A DNA stretch of 64,000 nucleotides from Oncorhynchus masou masou (Eukaryota; Chordata; Actinopteri; Salmoniformes; Salmonidae). The notes beneath the pieces were generated by a model, which had not been told where the DNA came from, made no database searches, and saw only the letters and a list, made by a program, of their open reading frames with translations. The position numbers were made by a program, and so were the translations under genes. Below are positions 1 through 32,382 of the stretch, one piece after another. The stretch's first letter is position 1; every line of letters begins with the position of its first letter. The stretch is taken from the NCBI RefSeq assembly GCF_036934945.1, contig NW_027001780.1, positions 92,001 to 156,000 on the forward strand, written 5' to 3'.

Positions 1-141
1 TTCCCCAGACAGAACACAATGACAGAACACACACAGTAGTGTACCAACCTATCAGAGAAGAGGTGTGTGTTCCCCAGACAGAACACAATGACAGAACACA
101 CACAGTAGTGTACCAACCTATCAGTGAATAGGTGTGTGTTC
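1..141 (-). repeat. 69-bp tandem duplication carrying the eef2kmt exon donor
   Basis: Bases 1-69 and 70-138 are near-identical 69-bp units. Read on the minus strand, each contains the end of the eef2kmt exon (GAACACACACC ... GATAG) followed by the donor GTTGGT. The exon used in the gene model ends at 118; a second donor with the same context is at about 49-44. The unit length equals 23 codons. The array may continue beyond the left edge. Confidence 0.8.
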
Positions 142-251
142 TCCAGAGCCCATTCTGCGAGGTAAAGAGCAGCCTCCCATGTGACCAGGCCTGTAGTTCC
201 TTCAGAGATCACAGCTGTACTCTCTGATAGACTCACTGCTTCTCCACACGG

Positions 252-318
<67 letters not shown>

Positions 319-1326
319 GAATATCAAATGAATATTTAATTAAAGTAATCTTGAATTTAATAATAATTGTATTATTTTCAAGGCTGGTAGAGCGTGTTGC
401 TTGCAACGCCTGGGTTGCGGGTTCAATTCCCACGGGGGGACCAGTACAAAAACAATGTATTCACTCACTACTGGAAGTTGTTCAGGATAAGAGCGTCTGC
501 TAAATGTAGAGTACAGCTTGTGTTAAATACAGTGTGGTGTGTTTGTAGTACCAGTAAATAGCTCTTGTAGCACTCTGTCCCCTCCTCTACCCCCAGGACT
601 TCACCCAGTGCATCATAGAGCTCATCCAGGGGCTCCCTCCCACTGGCTTCATGCTGCACACAGGGAAGAGAAGCATCACATTACCGTTGTTTACTTTAAT
701 AATATAGTTATACTTTATTGTATTCATGTGAAACGTGTAAGAATTGCCTTTTTTTTTAAACGCACCAGTTACTGTACGATCGTGAACTATTTTCTGACAG
801 AATGATACCAGACAAAAAAATATATCAGATAAAAGAACTCACCCTTTTGATGAGCTGAGATAGAAACAGTCTCCTATATCTTACTGAGGGAGGATGTTTA
901 CAGCACAGTGGATGAAGGCATGTCTGTAAACAGGTGACAATGGTAATTGTTAGTGTGGTTTCCAACTCGGTAATCCAATGTACTGTTTCTATATATTTAA
1001 CTAGGTGTGACATTAAAAATAATGCTTTGACAGGCGATACCTGCTTTAGGACGTCTAGAATAATTTCTGATGAGCTGTCGTTCTCGAGCTCCCTTTCAAG
1101 GAACTGTAGAAAACAACAACAAATTATGTTATTACTGTATTCATGTCTTATTATTCCTACAGTACAACATGCAAGCAGCCCCGCGACTTACATTCCATGG
1201 GAAATGTGGCAGTTGACCCATAGTGAAAAAGGAGACTTTAAAGTCATATAAAACATCTGCTCTATTCCTTATGCACGTGACTTTGGTTTTGTCGGTCTGA
1301 TCCTTAGACCGATACATTTCGTTCAT
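118..1326 (-). CDS. eef2kmt: eEF2 lysine methyltransferase (FAM86 family), N-terminal part, continues off left edge
   Basis: Minus-strand exons, in transcript order: 1326(or 1317)-1192, 1103-1041, 923-843, 653-552, 251-118. Each internal exon has an AG acceptor and a GT donor (GTAAGT, GTATCG, GTGAGT, GTACTA, GTTGGT); the first four junctions are phase 0 and the last exon ends after two bases of an Arg codon. Diagnostic peptides are LPHFPWN, LERELENDSSSEIILDVLKQ, CKHPPSVRYRRLFLSQLIKR, EPLDELYDALGEVL and SEGTTGLVTWEAALYLAEWA, which follow the order of human EEF2KMT/FAM86A. The family is a cytosolic class I SAM-dependent methyltransferase that trimethylates a lysine of elongation factor eEF2. 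The SAM-binding segment (VLELGSG in human) would start in the next exon, outside the window. The start codon is uncertain: Met codons at 1326 and 1317 are in frame, and so is one at 1446. Family assignment is recognised from memory of the human protein, not from a search. Confidence 0.9.
252..318 (+). repeat. (CA)n microsatellite abutting the eef2kmt acceptor
   Basis: About 64 bp of uninterrupted CA. On the minus strand this is a (TG)n run that ends directly in the TAG acceptor of the exon starting at 251, so the usual pyrimidine tract is replaced by TG repeats. Confidence 0.9.
381..510 (+). mobile_element. tRNA-headed salmonid SINE fragment
   Basis: It contains a box-B-like GGTTCAATTCCC preceded by GGTAGAGCGTGTTGC, then the conserved tail GGATAAGAGCGTCTGCTAAATG found in several other places here (35140, 48595, and inverted at 54660). 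It lies in an eef2kmt intron. It is too diverged to be a functional tRNA gene. Confidence 0.7.
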
Positions 1327-1449
1327 TTTCAACCAACCCGAGAATTGAATTACACTAAACCACAGGCTGGCCACGTGTTTCCCTGAGTTTGTTGTCTTCC
1401 TCTTTACCCAAGAAGCACTCCTCCTGTCGCAATGCCTGATGGGCAATGT

Positions 1450-2450
1450 AGTATAATCATGACAGACAATAACGCCATAAGGGATACATCTTCTTTTTTT
1501 TTAAAGAAAGTACAAATTAGAAAACATTTACAATGAGATGAGAGCTGTATTTTATTTCCCAATAGAACCTGTATCTGTGGGCCTACTGTTCTCAGTGCAA
1601 CCCTTGAAGTTGATACAAGTCTACAGTTTGAGACCACTCCCCTGTCTGTGTTATCTCTGCCTCCACAACTGTCATCCCAAATAAATGAAGCACCCAACAT
1701 GTGCCAGATTACAATGCTGTAGCTAAAGCTGCATAAGGACATAGCTATTCTTCTGAAATGTGACTTTCTTTGACATTTCAGGTGGAATTGCGATCTTGTC
1801 TAAATGAACAAGCTGTGCACAAGGGTGTAAGATATTCTGGACAGTGGATGTGGGTTACTTATAATATCTACTTGTCTAAATGAACAAGCTGTGCACAAGG
1901 GTGTAAGATATTCTGGACAGTGGATGTGGGTTACTTATAATATCTACTTGTCTAAAGCTTTTTCAGTCCGCCCTTTTCCTGCAGTGTCATTCAGAGAAGA
2001 TAACACCTCTACAGTTGTTCTTCATTCAACAGAATCACCTCAAACAGCAAACAACACATCTGAACATTGAAGGTCAGAAATGTCATTTCGACTGTGATGT
2101 TTTCAAATTTTGTAATACTATATTCAAATGGATATTATGGCTGCCTTATTGAGTCGAAATGAGATTCCATGTTTGATTACAATCGTTTTGGTAATAATGA
2201 AAATTGTGTCCTTTTCAACTGGCAGAAATGGATGGGATATTTTTTAAAGAATATTCAGTGGTAGTGGAATTCAGTGGCCATAATAAAGTGTAGTATTTTA
2301 TGATTATATTTGATATTATTAGGCTAAATATCAAGCTTTTTGTTGTGGCTGGAAATTACTATCAAACAGAGGGTTTAGTTCAGATTATTCACAGAACTGC
2401 AACATCATCTCATCCAGCAATCCACCGGAACTCTTGTTACTGCAATGATA
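1450..2450. other. Divergent intergenic region between eef2kmt and pigq
   Basis: No coding exon was recognised. Positions 1795-1947 are two 76-bp direct copies (TGTCTAAATGAACAAGCTG...). The remainder is AT-rich unique-looking DNA. A shared promoter for the two divergent genes is plausible but no core promoter motif was clear. Confidence 0.5.
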
Positions 2451-3465
2451 TTCCAACCGGAGCGTAAATGTTGACGGTGTATCAACAACAAAGATGGCTA
2501 CCAACAGACGCTAACTTCAATTTGACAATTGAAGGGTAAATCATGTAACGGTACGATCCCAAATCTGTTTGAAACGGTATTGACAGCATATTGACAAAAG
2601 CAGATTTTCTTCGAATATAAATAAACAACTCTGCAGGTATGGAATATTTTACATTATTTGCCGAAATGTTGTTAGCTAGCTGAAGTAACGACTAAATCTG
2701 TCTAAGTTAGCTAACGTAAGCTAATGTCTGTCTCTTTGCACTGTGCGCCCAGTGTGAATAACTGCCTGCAGAATATATTATCACTGACATTGAAGATATG
2801 CATCACATCAGAGAGGAATACAGAAACAATTGTTGATTGCTGTTGATTTTATTTTGACAACGGATAACGATACGGGTGTCGCACAGCCTCCGACGCTGGC
2901 TGGAGTGTGCACTAACTTCGATTAGGGCCTAATTGTGCTCATTAAATCAAAATAAGCGTCTCACTTTGTCTCAAACGTATACTGCAAAAATTCGATTAAT
3001 GCCCAAAATAGTTTTAAATGTTATATTAACATGTAACGTAGTTTAGGCAGCAATAGTGCTGTTATAGATGTGACGGGAAACTAAAGCACGACAGCCAAAT
3101 CAATAGTTAAGCCCACAGGCATGGTTGGCATGGACACGAATGCAAGGCTCAATATTCTGAAGGACACAAAGAGGGCAGCAGTGGACAAAGGCAACGGAAC
3201 TCCACTGAAGCCGCCCGACAATGATTAGTTTGAGTTGACTAACAAACAGCTGGTCCTGATTGTTGAATTGAAATGTCTGCTAACAGTTGGAGTGAGTCAC
3301 TCTGACAACCCTCCTGATTCTTGGTCATGTTTATTAAACAACATCGGCTCACACCACACGAGGACATTCACAATGTGACAAGATGAAACACTGGTATACA
3401 CAGTATAACTGAACTATATACCGACCGTAACTATGTTACTACTTTTTGGGGGAACTAGTGTAGGT
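2451..3465 (+). other. Probable pigq upstream region and 5' non-coding exon(s), not resolved
   Basis: The stretch includes ACAAAGATGGCTACC at about 2488, a YY1-like start-region motif, and CTCTGCAG|GTATGG at about 2630, which could be a donor of a 5' UTR exon. Neither can be proven without transcripts. No open reading frame of interest was seen. Confidence 0.25.
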
Positions 3466-3548
3466 ATAGTAATTTCAAGCATTTCGCTACACTCGCATTA
3501 ACATCTGCTAACCATGTGTATGTGACAAATAACATTTGATTTGATTTA
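3466..3548 (+). mobile_element. Common fish retroelement 3' tail
   Basis: The text AAGCATTTCGCTACACTCGC ... ATGTGTATGTGACAAATAA ... TTTGATTTGATTT is the very common salmonid LINE/SINE tail. Only the end is present. The exact family was not determined. Confidence 0.6.
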
Positions 3549-4042
3549 ATTATTGGTAACTAGTGTAGCTGGTTAATGGTATACTAATTATTGGTAACTA
3601 GTGTAGCTGGGTAATGGGTACTGATTATTAGTAACTAGTGTAGCTGGGTAATGGGTATACTAATTACTGGTAACTAGTGTAGCTGGGTAATGGGTACTGA
3701 TTATTAGTAACTAGTGTAGCTGGGTAATGGGTACTGATTATTAGTAACTAGTGTAGCTGGGTAATGGGTACTGATTATTAGTAACTAGTGTAGCTGGGTA
3801 ATGGGTACTGATTATTAGTAACTAGTGTAGCTGGGTAATGGGTACTGATTATTAGTAACTAGTGTAGCTGGGTAATGGGTACTGATTATTAGTAACTAGT
3901 GTAGCTGGGTAATGGGTACTGATTATTAGTAACTAGTGTAGCTGGGTAATGGGTATAGTAATTATTAGTAACTAGTGTAGCTGGGTAATGGGTATACTAA
4001 TTATTAGTAACTAGTGTAGTTGGGTAATGGGTATACTAATCA
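3549..4042 (+). repeat. Minisatellite, about 43-bp unit, around 12 copies
   Basis: The unit is built on GTAACTAGTGTAGCTGGGTA followed by ATGGGTACTGATTATTA. Copies are highly uniform. The array ends just before the pigq 5' UTR exon and does not include exon sequence. Confidence 0.9.
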
Positions 4043-4077
4043 TTTAATTCTTCACAAAATGTTTCTCCTCCCTGCAG

Positions 4078-4174
4078 GTATCTGAAGACACTAGGCTAAC
4101 CTGTGATCACCTACCCCAGGAGGTTAGACTGAAGGAGCGTGTCTGACCTCTGACCCCTGACCTCCAGTCCCACC
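4078..4174 (+). promoter_or_regulatory. pigq: pigq 5' UTR part of the first coding exon
   Basis: An acceptor, TTCTCCTCCCTGCAG, ends at 4077 and is followed by 97 nt without ATG up to the start codon, whose context is CACCATGG, a near-ideal Kozak sequence. This implies at least one upstream non-coding exon. Confidence 0.7.
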
Positions 4175-24719
<20,545 letters not shown>

Positions 24720-25535
24720 GACCAGGGGGGAGAGAGATGGGGAGAGAGAGAGATGGGGGAGGCTGTTTCTGGGAGAACTCACCTACCCCTGGAGACACAA
24801 GACCACCAAGATAGACTAGGACCAGGGGGGAGGGGGGGCTGTTCCTGGGAGAACTCACCTACCCCTGGAGACACAAGACCACCAAGATAGACTAGGACCA
24901 GGGGGAGAGAGATGGGGGAGGCTGTTTCTCGGAGAACGCATCTACCCCTGGAGACACGACCAAGATCAACTGAGACCAGAGGAGAGACGGAGAATAGAGA
25001 AAGGGGAGGGATAGGGGGAGAGACAGAATAGAGAAGGGGGAGGGATAGGGGGAGAGACAGAATAGAGAAGGGGGAGGGATAGGGGGGAGAGACAGAATAG
25101 AGAAGGGGGAGGGATAGGGGGGAGAGACAGAATAGAGAAGGGGGAGGGATAGGGGGGAGAGACAGAATAGAGAAGGGGGAGGGATAGGGGGGAGAGACAG
25201 AATAGAGAAGGGGGAGGGATAGGGGGGAGAGAAGAACACCAAGGTTGATGAGAGGAGGGGTGAGAATGTTGGTGCTGCTGATGAGAGCTTGTAAAGGAGG
25301 TGTGTGTCTCCTTTTAAATCAGGTATTTAGGGCTGCTGGCACCCTATTCCCTTCATAGTGCACTACTTTTGACCAGAGCTCTATGGGGCTCTGGTCAAAA
25401 GTAGTGCACTGTGTAGGGAATAGGGTGCCATTTGATGCTGTCTAAAGCATCTACTGCACTAATTACTCCTCGTCTTATTTAATAACTCCAGATGTATTTT
25501 ATATTATAAGATTAAAATAAAACATTCACATTTTT
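24720..25535 (+). other. pigq: pigq 3' UTR (probable)
   Basis: It holds the exon-end copies (to 24965), a purine-rich array (24990-25230; unit built on AGAGACAGAATAGAGAAGGG) and an inverted copy pair of the dispersed palindrome (25335-25432). A poly(A) signal candidate AATAAAA is at about 25516; another AATAAA is at about 26291. Confidence 0.5.
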
Positions 25536-25539
25536 AGGA

Positions 25540-26340
25540 TGAATTGATTGTTTATACATTCCGACTGTAGCGAGATTATGTCAATGCATTTATTTTCATT
25601 GAAAACATTCCGTATTTATTCTTAGTTTAGTACTCTAGGTCATTTTTTTACTCTGGTAATGTGCCATTCCCCCCTAAAAACCTGCTCACCCCAAACCTTA
25701 GTACAGCATCTAACTGCCAGAGAAGTACTCGAAGTATAGAAGTACTGTATTTATTTAACCTTTTTATTTAGCATTACGTTTGAAAGATTCTCCTAACTTT
25801 CCCCAAATTCCTACGTTTTCCTTCAGAAATCCTGGTTAGAATATTCCCTGAATCTGGAGGGAAGAAGCAGGAAATCAGGGAATCCTACAGCTGGGAATTC
25901 TGAAATACAAAAGGAATTTCTCAACTTTATTGAGAGCCTTTATTTTTTAACAATAACAACCTGGTATTATCCTGGTTTATCTTCTTAGAACCTTTTTTTT
26001 TTTTTTTAATCTCCTTTAATTTCATAGACTGATTTTTTTTTTTGTGCCATAATGGAAGAAATAAGAAAACAATTGATTCTAAATCAGGACCGTAGTTTGT
26101 CATATTGTCATGTTTGATTGCATTTGATTTGTGTTGAGTGTTGACTCCTACTGAAGTTGTTGAATGTACAACGTACCTAAATGTCCGGGGATGTGTCTCA
26201 AATGGAACGCTATAGACTAAGTAGTGCACTACTTTTTGACTAGGGCTATGTGGGACGTATCCCCAATGTATCCCCAATGTCCCTTTCATAATAATAAAGG
26301 CCCAGTTGATTTGAATGTGGTTTGAAAATGAGTAGCCTCA
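25540..26340. other. Unique-looking AT-rich sequence downstream of pigq
   Basis: No exon recognised. Positions 26180-26280 again hold the dispersed repeat (CTCAAATGGAACGC ... TAGTGCACTACTTTTTGAC). Confidence 0.45.
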
Positions 26341-26344
26341 TTGT

Positions 26345-26998
26345 TTTCCAGTTGAGAGACACATATAGAGAGACACATATAGAGAGACATAGAGAGAGAG
26401 AGAGAGAGAGACACATAGAGAGAGAGAGAGACACATAGAGAGACACATAGAGAGAGAGAGACACATAGAGAGAGAGACACAGAGAGAGAGACACACACAG
26501 AGAGAGAGAGACACACATAGAGAGAGAGAGACACACAGAGAGAGACAGAGAGAGACACACATAGAGAGAGAGACACATAGAGAGAGAGAGAGACATAGAG
26601 AGAGAGACACACAGAGAGAGAGAGAGACACAGAGCGAGACAGAGAGAGAGACACACATAGAGAGACACACATAGAGAGACACACACATAGAGAGAGAGAC
26701 ACATAGAGAGAGAGAGACACAGAGAGAGAGACACACAGAGAGAGACACAGAGAGAGAGACACATAGAGAGAGAGAGAGACACAGAGAGAGAGACAGCGAG
26801 AGAGAGAGACACAGAGAGAGAGAGACACAGAGAGAGAGAGGCATAGAGAGAGAGAGCGAGACACAGAGAGAGAGAGAGAGACACAGAGAGAGAGACAGCG
26901 AGAGAGAGAGACACAGAGAGAGAGACAGCGAGAGAGAGAGACACAGAGAGAGAGAGGCATAGAGAGAGAGAGCGAGACACAGAGAGAGAGAGAGAAGG
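26345..26998 (+). repeat. (AGAGAGAGACACATAG)n purine-rich microsatellite
   Basis: About 650 bp of GA/CA repeats. The three long minus-strand Ser/Leu frames here come from the repeat and are not genes. Confidence 0.95.
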
Positions 26999-27234
26999 GC
27001 GTGGGATGAATTCTATCCTACACCAGCACTACTACAGCGTTGGTATAACGGTCCTCTCTGACGGCAGCAGCAGGAACCGCTATGGATTGGACACACACAC
27101 ACACACAACACCACAACCACACTACACTCCACCTTTCTATTCCTTTGGGATCCCTCATAGTCAAGTATGATTCCCCTCCACAGTTCCTGGAGGGTTCCAG
27201 TCAGTGTGTGAGGATATTTATGTGGAGTGTCTGT

Positions 27235-27645
27235 TACACACCAGCTTCTCAGGGGCTCGTCAGGGACAGAACGTGGCTCCAATGGCAAGGCAGGGATCTA
27301 GAGGATAAACCTAGACATGTCTAGCTTCTGCACAGGGGCTCGTCAGGGACAGAACCTGGCTCCAATGGCAACGCAGGGATCTAGAGGATAAACCTAGACA
27401 TGTCTAGCTTCTGCACAGGGGCTCGTCAGGGACAGAACCTGGCTCCAATGGCAGGGCAGGGATCTAGAGGATAAACCTAGACATGTCTAGCTTCTGCACA
27501 GGGGCTCGTCAGGGACAGAACCTGGCTCCAATGGCAGGGCAGGGATCTAGAGGATAAACCTAGACATGTCTAGCTTCTGCACAGGGGCTCGTCAGGGACA
27601 CAACCTGGCTCCAATGGCAAGGCAGGGATCTAGAGGATTGGGAGG
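27235..27645 (+). repeat. 83-bp minisatellite, 5 copies
   Basis: The unit contains ATAAACCTAGACATGTCTAG, then CTTCTGCACAGGGGCTCGTC and AGGGACAGAACCTGGCTCC. The word ATAAACCTAGACATGTCTA also occurs once at about 24513, just upstream of the last pigq exon. Confidence 0.9.
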
Positions 27646-27959
27646 CCTGTCCCGAAGCATCATACCAGAGCCCTGTTGGCCACACAAACACAACACAACA
27701 CAACACACAGATTCAGATTGATAATGGATAATCCAGGGTTTACATATATTATCTGCATCATTGTGATGATGATGATGATTGGTATAATCCGTTAGTAAAG
27801 TATATTGAGTTTTTATCAGGCTAAAGAAGATTATTCCAATGGGAGTTATTGACCAAGTGCTTGGTTCATACAATATTGTTTCCATAGATTGTGTATCTGT
27901 CAGTAGTGTTTGTGTGAAATAGCTGTGTGTGCGTTTGCCTCATGGTTGTGTGAGTACAT

Positions 27960-30900
27960 GCACATCATGGTGTCATAGTGTGTGTTTTATAGGTGTGTGT
28001 CTGGAGTCCTGTCATGGTGTGTGTTTTATAGGTGTGTGTGTCTGGAGCCCTGACCAGGTGTGTGTTTTATAGGTGTGTGTGTCTGGAGCCCTGACCAGGT
28101 GTGTGTTTTATAGGTGTGTGTGCCTGGAGTCCTGACCAGGTGTGTGTTTTATAGGTGTGTGTGCCTGGAGTCCTGACCAGGTGTGTGTTTTATAGGTGTG
28201 TGTGTCTGGAGTCCTGTCATGGTGTGTGTTTTATAGGTGTGTGTCTGGAGTCCTGACCAGGTGTGTGTTTTATAGGTGTGTGTGCCTGGAGTCCTGACCA
28301 GGTGTGTGTTTTATAGGTGTGTGTGTCTGGAGTCCTGACCAGGTGTGTGTTTTATAGGTGTGTGTGTCTGGAGTCCTGACCAGGTGTGTGTTTTATAGGT
28401 GTGTGTGCCTGGAGTCCTGACCAGGCGTGTGTTTTATAGGTGTGTGTGTCTGGAGTCCTGTCATGGTGTGTGTTTTATAGGTGTGTGTGTCTGTAGTCCT
28501 GACCAGGTGTGTGTTGTATAGGTGTGTGTGTCTGGAGTCCTGACCCGGTGTGTGTGTCTGCAGTCCTGACCAGGTGTGTGTTTTATAGTTGTGTGTGTCT
28601 GGAGTCCTGACCAGGCGTGTGTTTTATAGGTGTGTGTGCCTGGAGTCCTGACCAGGTGTGTGTTTTATAGGTGTGTGTGTCTGGAGTCCTGACCAGGTGT
28701 GTGTTTTATAGGTGTGTGTGTCTGGAGTCCTGACCAGGTGTGTGTTTTATAGGTGTGTGTGTCTGGAGTCCTGTCATGGTGTGTGTTTTATAGGTGTGTG
28801 TGTCTGTAGTCCTGACCAGGTGTGTGTTGTATAGGTGTGTGTGTCTGGAGTCCTGACCCGGTGTGTGTGTCTGCAGTCCTGACCAGGTGTGTGTTTTATA
28901 GTTGTGTGTGTCTGGAGTCCTGACCAGGTGTGTGTTTTATAGGTGTGTGTGCCTGGAGTCCTGACCAGGTGTGTGTTTTATAGGTGTGTGTGTCTGGAGT
29001 CCTGACCAGGTGTGTGCTTTATAGGTGTGTGTGTCTGGAGTCCTGACCAGGTGTGTGTTTTATAGGTGTGTGTGCCTGGAGTCCTGACCAGGCGTGTGTT
29101 TTATAGGTGTGTGTGCCTGGAGTCCTGACCAGGTGTGTGTTTTATAGGTGTGTGTGTCTGGAGTCCTGACCAGGTGTGTGTTTTATAGGTGTGTGTGTCT
29201 GGAGTCCTGACCAGGTGTGTGTTTTATAGGTGTGTGTGTCTGGAGTCCTGTCATGGTGTGTGTTTTATAGGTGTGTGTGTCTGTAGTCCTGACCAGGTGT
29301 GTGTTTTATAGGTGTGTGTGTCTGGAGTCCTGACCAGGTGTGTGTTTTATAGGTGTGTGTGTCTGGAGTCCTGACCAGGTGTGTGTTTTATAGGTGTGTG
29401 TGTCTGGAGTCCTGTCATGGTGTGTGTTTTATAGGTGTGTGTGCCTGGAGTCCTGACCAGGTGTGTGTTTTATAGGTGTGTGTCTGGAGTCCTGTCATGG
29501 TGTGTGTTTTATAGGTGTGTGTCTGGAGTCCTGACCAGGTGTGTGTTTTATAGGTGTGTGTGCCTGGAGTCCTGACCAGGTGTGTGTTTTATAGGTGTGT
29601 GTGTCTGCAGTCCTGACCAGGTGTGTGTTTTATAGGTGTGTGTGTCTGGAGTCCTGACCCGGTGTGTGTGTCTGGAGTCCTGACCAGGTGTGTGTGTCTG
29701 CAGTCCTGACCAGGTGTGTGTTTTATAGGTGTGTGTCTGGAGTCCTGACCAGGTGTGTGTTGTATAGGTGTGTTTCTGCAGTCCTGACCAGGTGTGTGTT
29801 GTATAGGTGTGTGTCTGAAGTCCTGACCAGGTGTGTGTTGTACAGGTGTGTGTGTCTGCAGTCCTGACCAGGTGTGTGTTTTATAGGTGTGTGTCTGCCG
29901 TCCTGACCAGGTGTGTATTTTATAGGTGTGTGTCTGGAGTCCTGACCAGGTGTGTGTTTTATAGGTGTGTGTCTGGAGTCCTGACCAGGTGTGTGTTTTA
30001 TAGGTGTGTGTCTGGAGTCCTGACCAGGTGTGTGTTTTATAGGTGTGTGTCTGGAGTCCTGACCAGGTGTGTGTTTTATAGGTGTGTGTCTGCCGTCCTG
30101 ACCAGGTGTGTATTTTATAGGTGTGTGTCTGGAGTCCTGACCAGGTGTGTGTTTTATAGGTGTGTGTCTGCCGTCCTGACCAGGTGTGTATTTTATAGGT
30201 GTGTGTCTGGAGTCCTGACCAGGTGTGTGTTTTATAGGTGTGTGTCTGGAGTCCTGACCAGGTGTGTGTTTTATAGGTGTGTGTCTGCCGTCCTGACCAG
30301 GTGTGTGTTTTATAGGTGTGTGTGTTTGGAGTCCTGACCAGGTGTGTGTTTTATAGGTGTGTGTGTCTGCCGTCCTGACCAGGTGTGTGTTTTATAGGTG
30401 TGTGTGTCTGGAGTCCTGACCAGGTGTGTGTTTTATAGGTGTGTGTGTCTGGAGTCCTGACCAGGTGTGTGTTGTATAGGTGTGTGTGTCTGGAGTCCTG
30501 ACCCGGTGTGTGTGTCTGGAGTCCTGACCAGGTGTGTGTTTTATAGGTGTGTGTGTCTGCAGTCCTGACCAGGTGTGTGTGTCTGGAGTCCTGACCAGGT
30601 GTGTGTGTCTGCAGTCCTGACCAGGTGTGTGTTTTATAGGTGTGTGTGCCTGGAGTCCTGACCAGGTGTGTGTTTTATAGGTGTGTGTGTCTGCAGTCCT
30701 GACCAGGTGTGTGTTTTATAGGTGTGTGTGTCTGCAGTCCTGACCAGGTGTGTGTTTTATAGGTGTGTGTGTCTGCAGTCCTGACCAGGTGTGTGTTTTA
30801 TAGGTGTGTGTGTCTGGAGTCCTGACCCGGTGTGTGTTTTATAGGTGTGTGTGTCTGCAGTCCTGACCAGGTGTGTGTTTTATAGGTGTGTGTGTCTGGA

Positions 30901-31245
30901 GTCCTTACCAGGTGTGTTTTATAGGTGTGTGTGTCTGCAGTCCTGACCAGGTGTGTGTTGTATAGGTGTGTGTCTGGAGTCCTGACCAGGTGTGTGTTGT
31001 ATAGGTGTGTGTCTGCAGTCCTGACCAGGTGTGTGTTGTATAGGTGTGTGTGTCTGGAGTCCTGACCAGGTGTGTGTTGTATAGGTGTGTGTGTCTGCAG
31101 TCCTGACCAGGTGTGTGTTGTACAGGTGTGTGTCTGGAGTCCTGACCAGGTGTGTGTTGTATAGGTGTGTGTGTCTGCAGTCCTGACCAGGTGTGTGTTG
31201 TATAGGTGTGTGTCTGCAGTCCTGACCAGGTGTGTGTTGTACAGG
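27960..31245 (+). repeat. Large GT-rich minisatellite, 38-43-bp unit, roughly 75-80 copies
   Basis: The unit is GGAGTCCTGACCAGGTGTGT followed by GTTTTATAGGTGTGTGTGTCT. Variants include CTGCAG, CTGCCG, TGTATAGG and TGTCATGG; some units lack the TTTTATAG half. It lies between pigq and rab40c, and contains plus-strand frames that are repeat artefacts. Confidence 0.95.
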
Positions 31246-31665
31246 TGTGTGTAACTCTGATGAACTTCTCCTCTGCAGCAGAGGGAACCTTGGCTCTTCC
31301 TTTCCTCATGAGAAACAGTTTCATCACTTGAAGGTTTTTACGACTGCACTGTTTTCCGCATTGACTGACCTTCATGTCTTAATGACATGAGAGCCCGTCA
31401 TTTCTCTTTGCTTATTTGAGCTGTTCTTGCCATAATATGGACTTGGTCTTTCACTAAATAGATCTATCTTCTGTATTCCAACCCCTTCCTTGTCACAACA
31501 CAACTGATTTGCTCAAATGCATTAAGAAGGAAAGAAATTCCACAAATTAACTTTTAACAAGGATTTATTTAACACTTTGTTGGTTACTACATGATTCCAT
31601 ATGTGTTATTTCATAGTTTTGATGTCTTCACTATTATTCTACAATATAAAAACATATATTATAAA
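31246..31665 (+). mobile_element. Deleted Tc1-like transposon remnant
   Basis: The sequence GAACTTCTCCTCTGCAGCAG, TTGCTTATTTGAGCTGTTCT, AAGAAGGAAAGAAATTCCAC and TACTACATGATTCCATATGT matches, in order, a common salmonid Tc1-family element as I remember it, with internal deletions. No open transposase frame remains. Confidence 0.5.
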
Positions 31666-31673
31666 ATAATTTT

Positions 31674-31806
31674 GGTGTGGCAGATAGCCTAGAGCATTGG
31701 GCCAGTAACCGAAAGGTTGCTGGATCGAATCCCCGAGCTGACATGGTAAAAATCTGTAGTTCTGCCCCTGAACAAGGCAGTTAACCCACTGTTCCCCGGT
31801 AGGCCG
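31674..31806 (+). mobile_element. HpaI SINE, 3'-truncated
   Basis: Head GATAGCCTAGAGCATTGGGC, GGATCGAATCCCCGAGCTGA and GTTAACCCACTGTTCCCCGG are present; the conserved tail is missing. Right after it comes ATCAGAATTGAGCTGCCTGT, the end of the palindromic element also seen at 61056-61175. Confidence 0.8.
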
Positions 31807-31809
31807 AAA

Positions 31810-32330
31810 TCAGAATTGAGCTGCCTGTGTAAACGCAGCCTACAAGCTTCAATATGAGGTCCTAAACATAGCATGAAAGTGCAGCCTTGTAGATATGTCG
31901 GCTAACATGGTCCAAATATTTGCCTTGGGGAAAGTTGAGCCAATGGCAAGTTGAGCAAATTGCATTTTGTCTTCCCAGGGTAATGCAAAGCATTATCGCT
32001 GGGATATGAAGTAACAACAGGGCCTGGCCTGTGTTAAAATAAAGCTTAAAATTAAATATACAAATAAATAATAATGCTTGTGTTTGAGTAATAAATCTAT
32101 ACATGGTTTTAAAAAGGTAGTGGTAATATTGAATTCAGTACAGAACTTTGTAGGCAGCTTAATTTACCCTGTCAAGAGACTACTTTTCTTGGACAAGCTA
32201 TGTTTTTAAAATTGTAATGTTTACCAGAATTCTGTTTATTTCCAAGGATACACAGTATCCTGAAATATATATCTAAAAAAATATTTGCTGGCGATACGGA
32301 AGCCTATATCGGTCCGCTAATACATGATTA

Positions 32331-32382
<52 letters not shown>

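Noticed and set aside
381..450. A tRNA gene
   Set aside because: Only SINE-type box B and flanking text; no complete cloverleaf, and the conserved SINE tail follows.
26246..26980. Ser/Leu/Cys-rich minus-strand frames
   Set aside because: GA/CA microsatellite.
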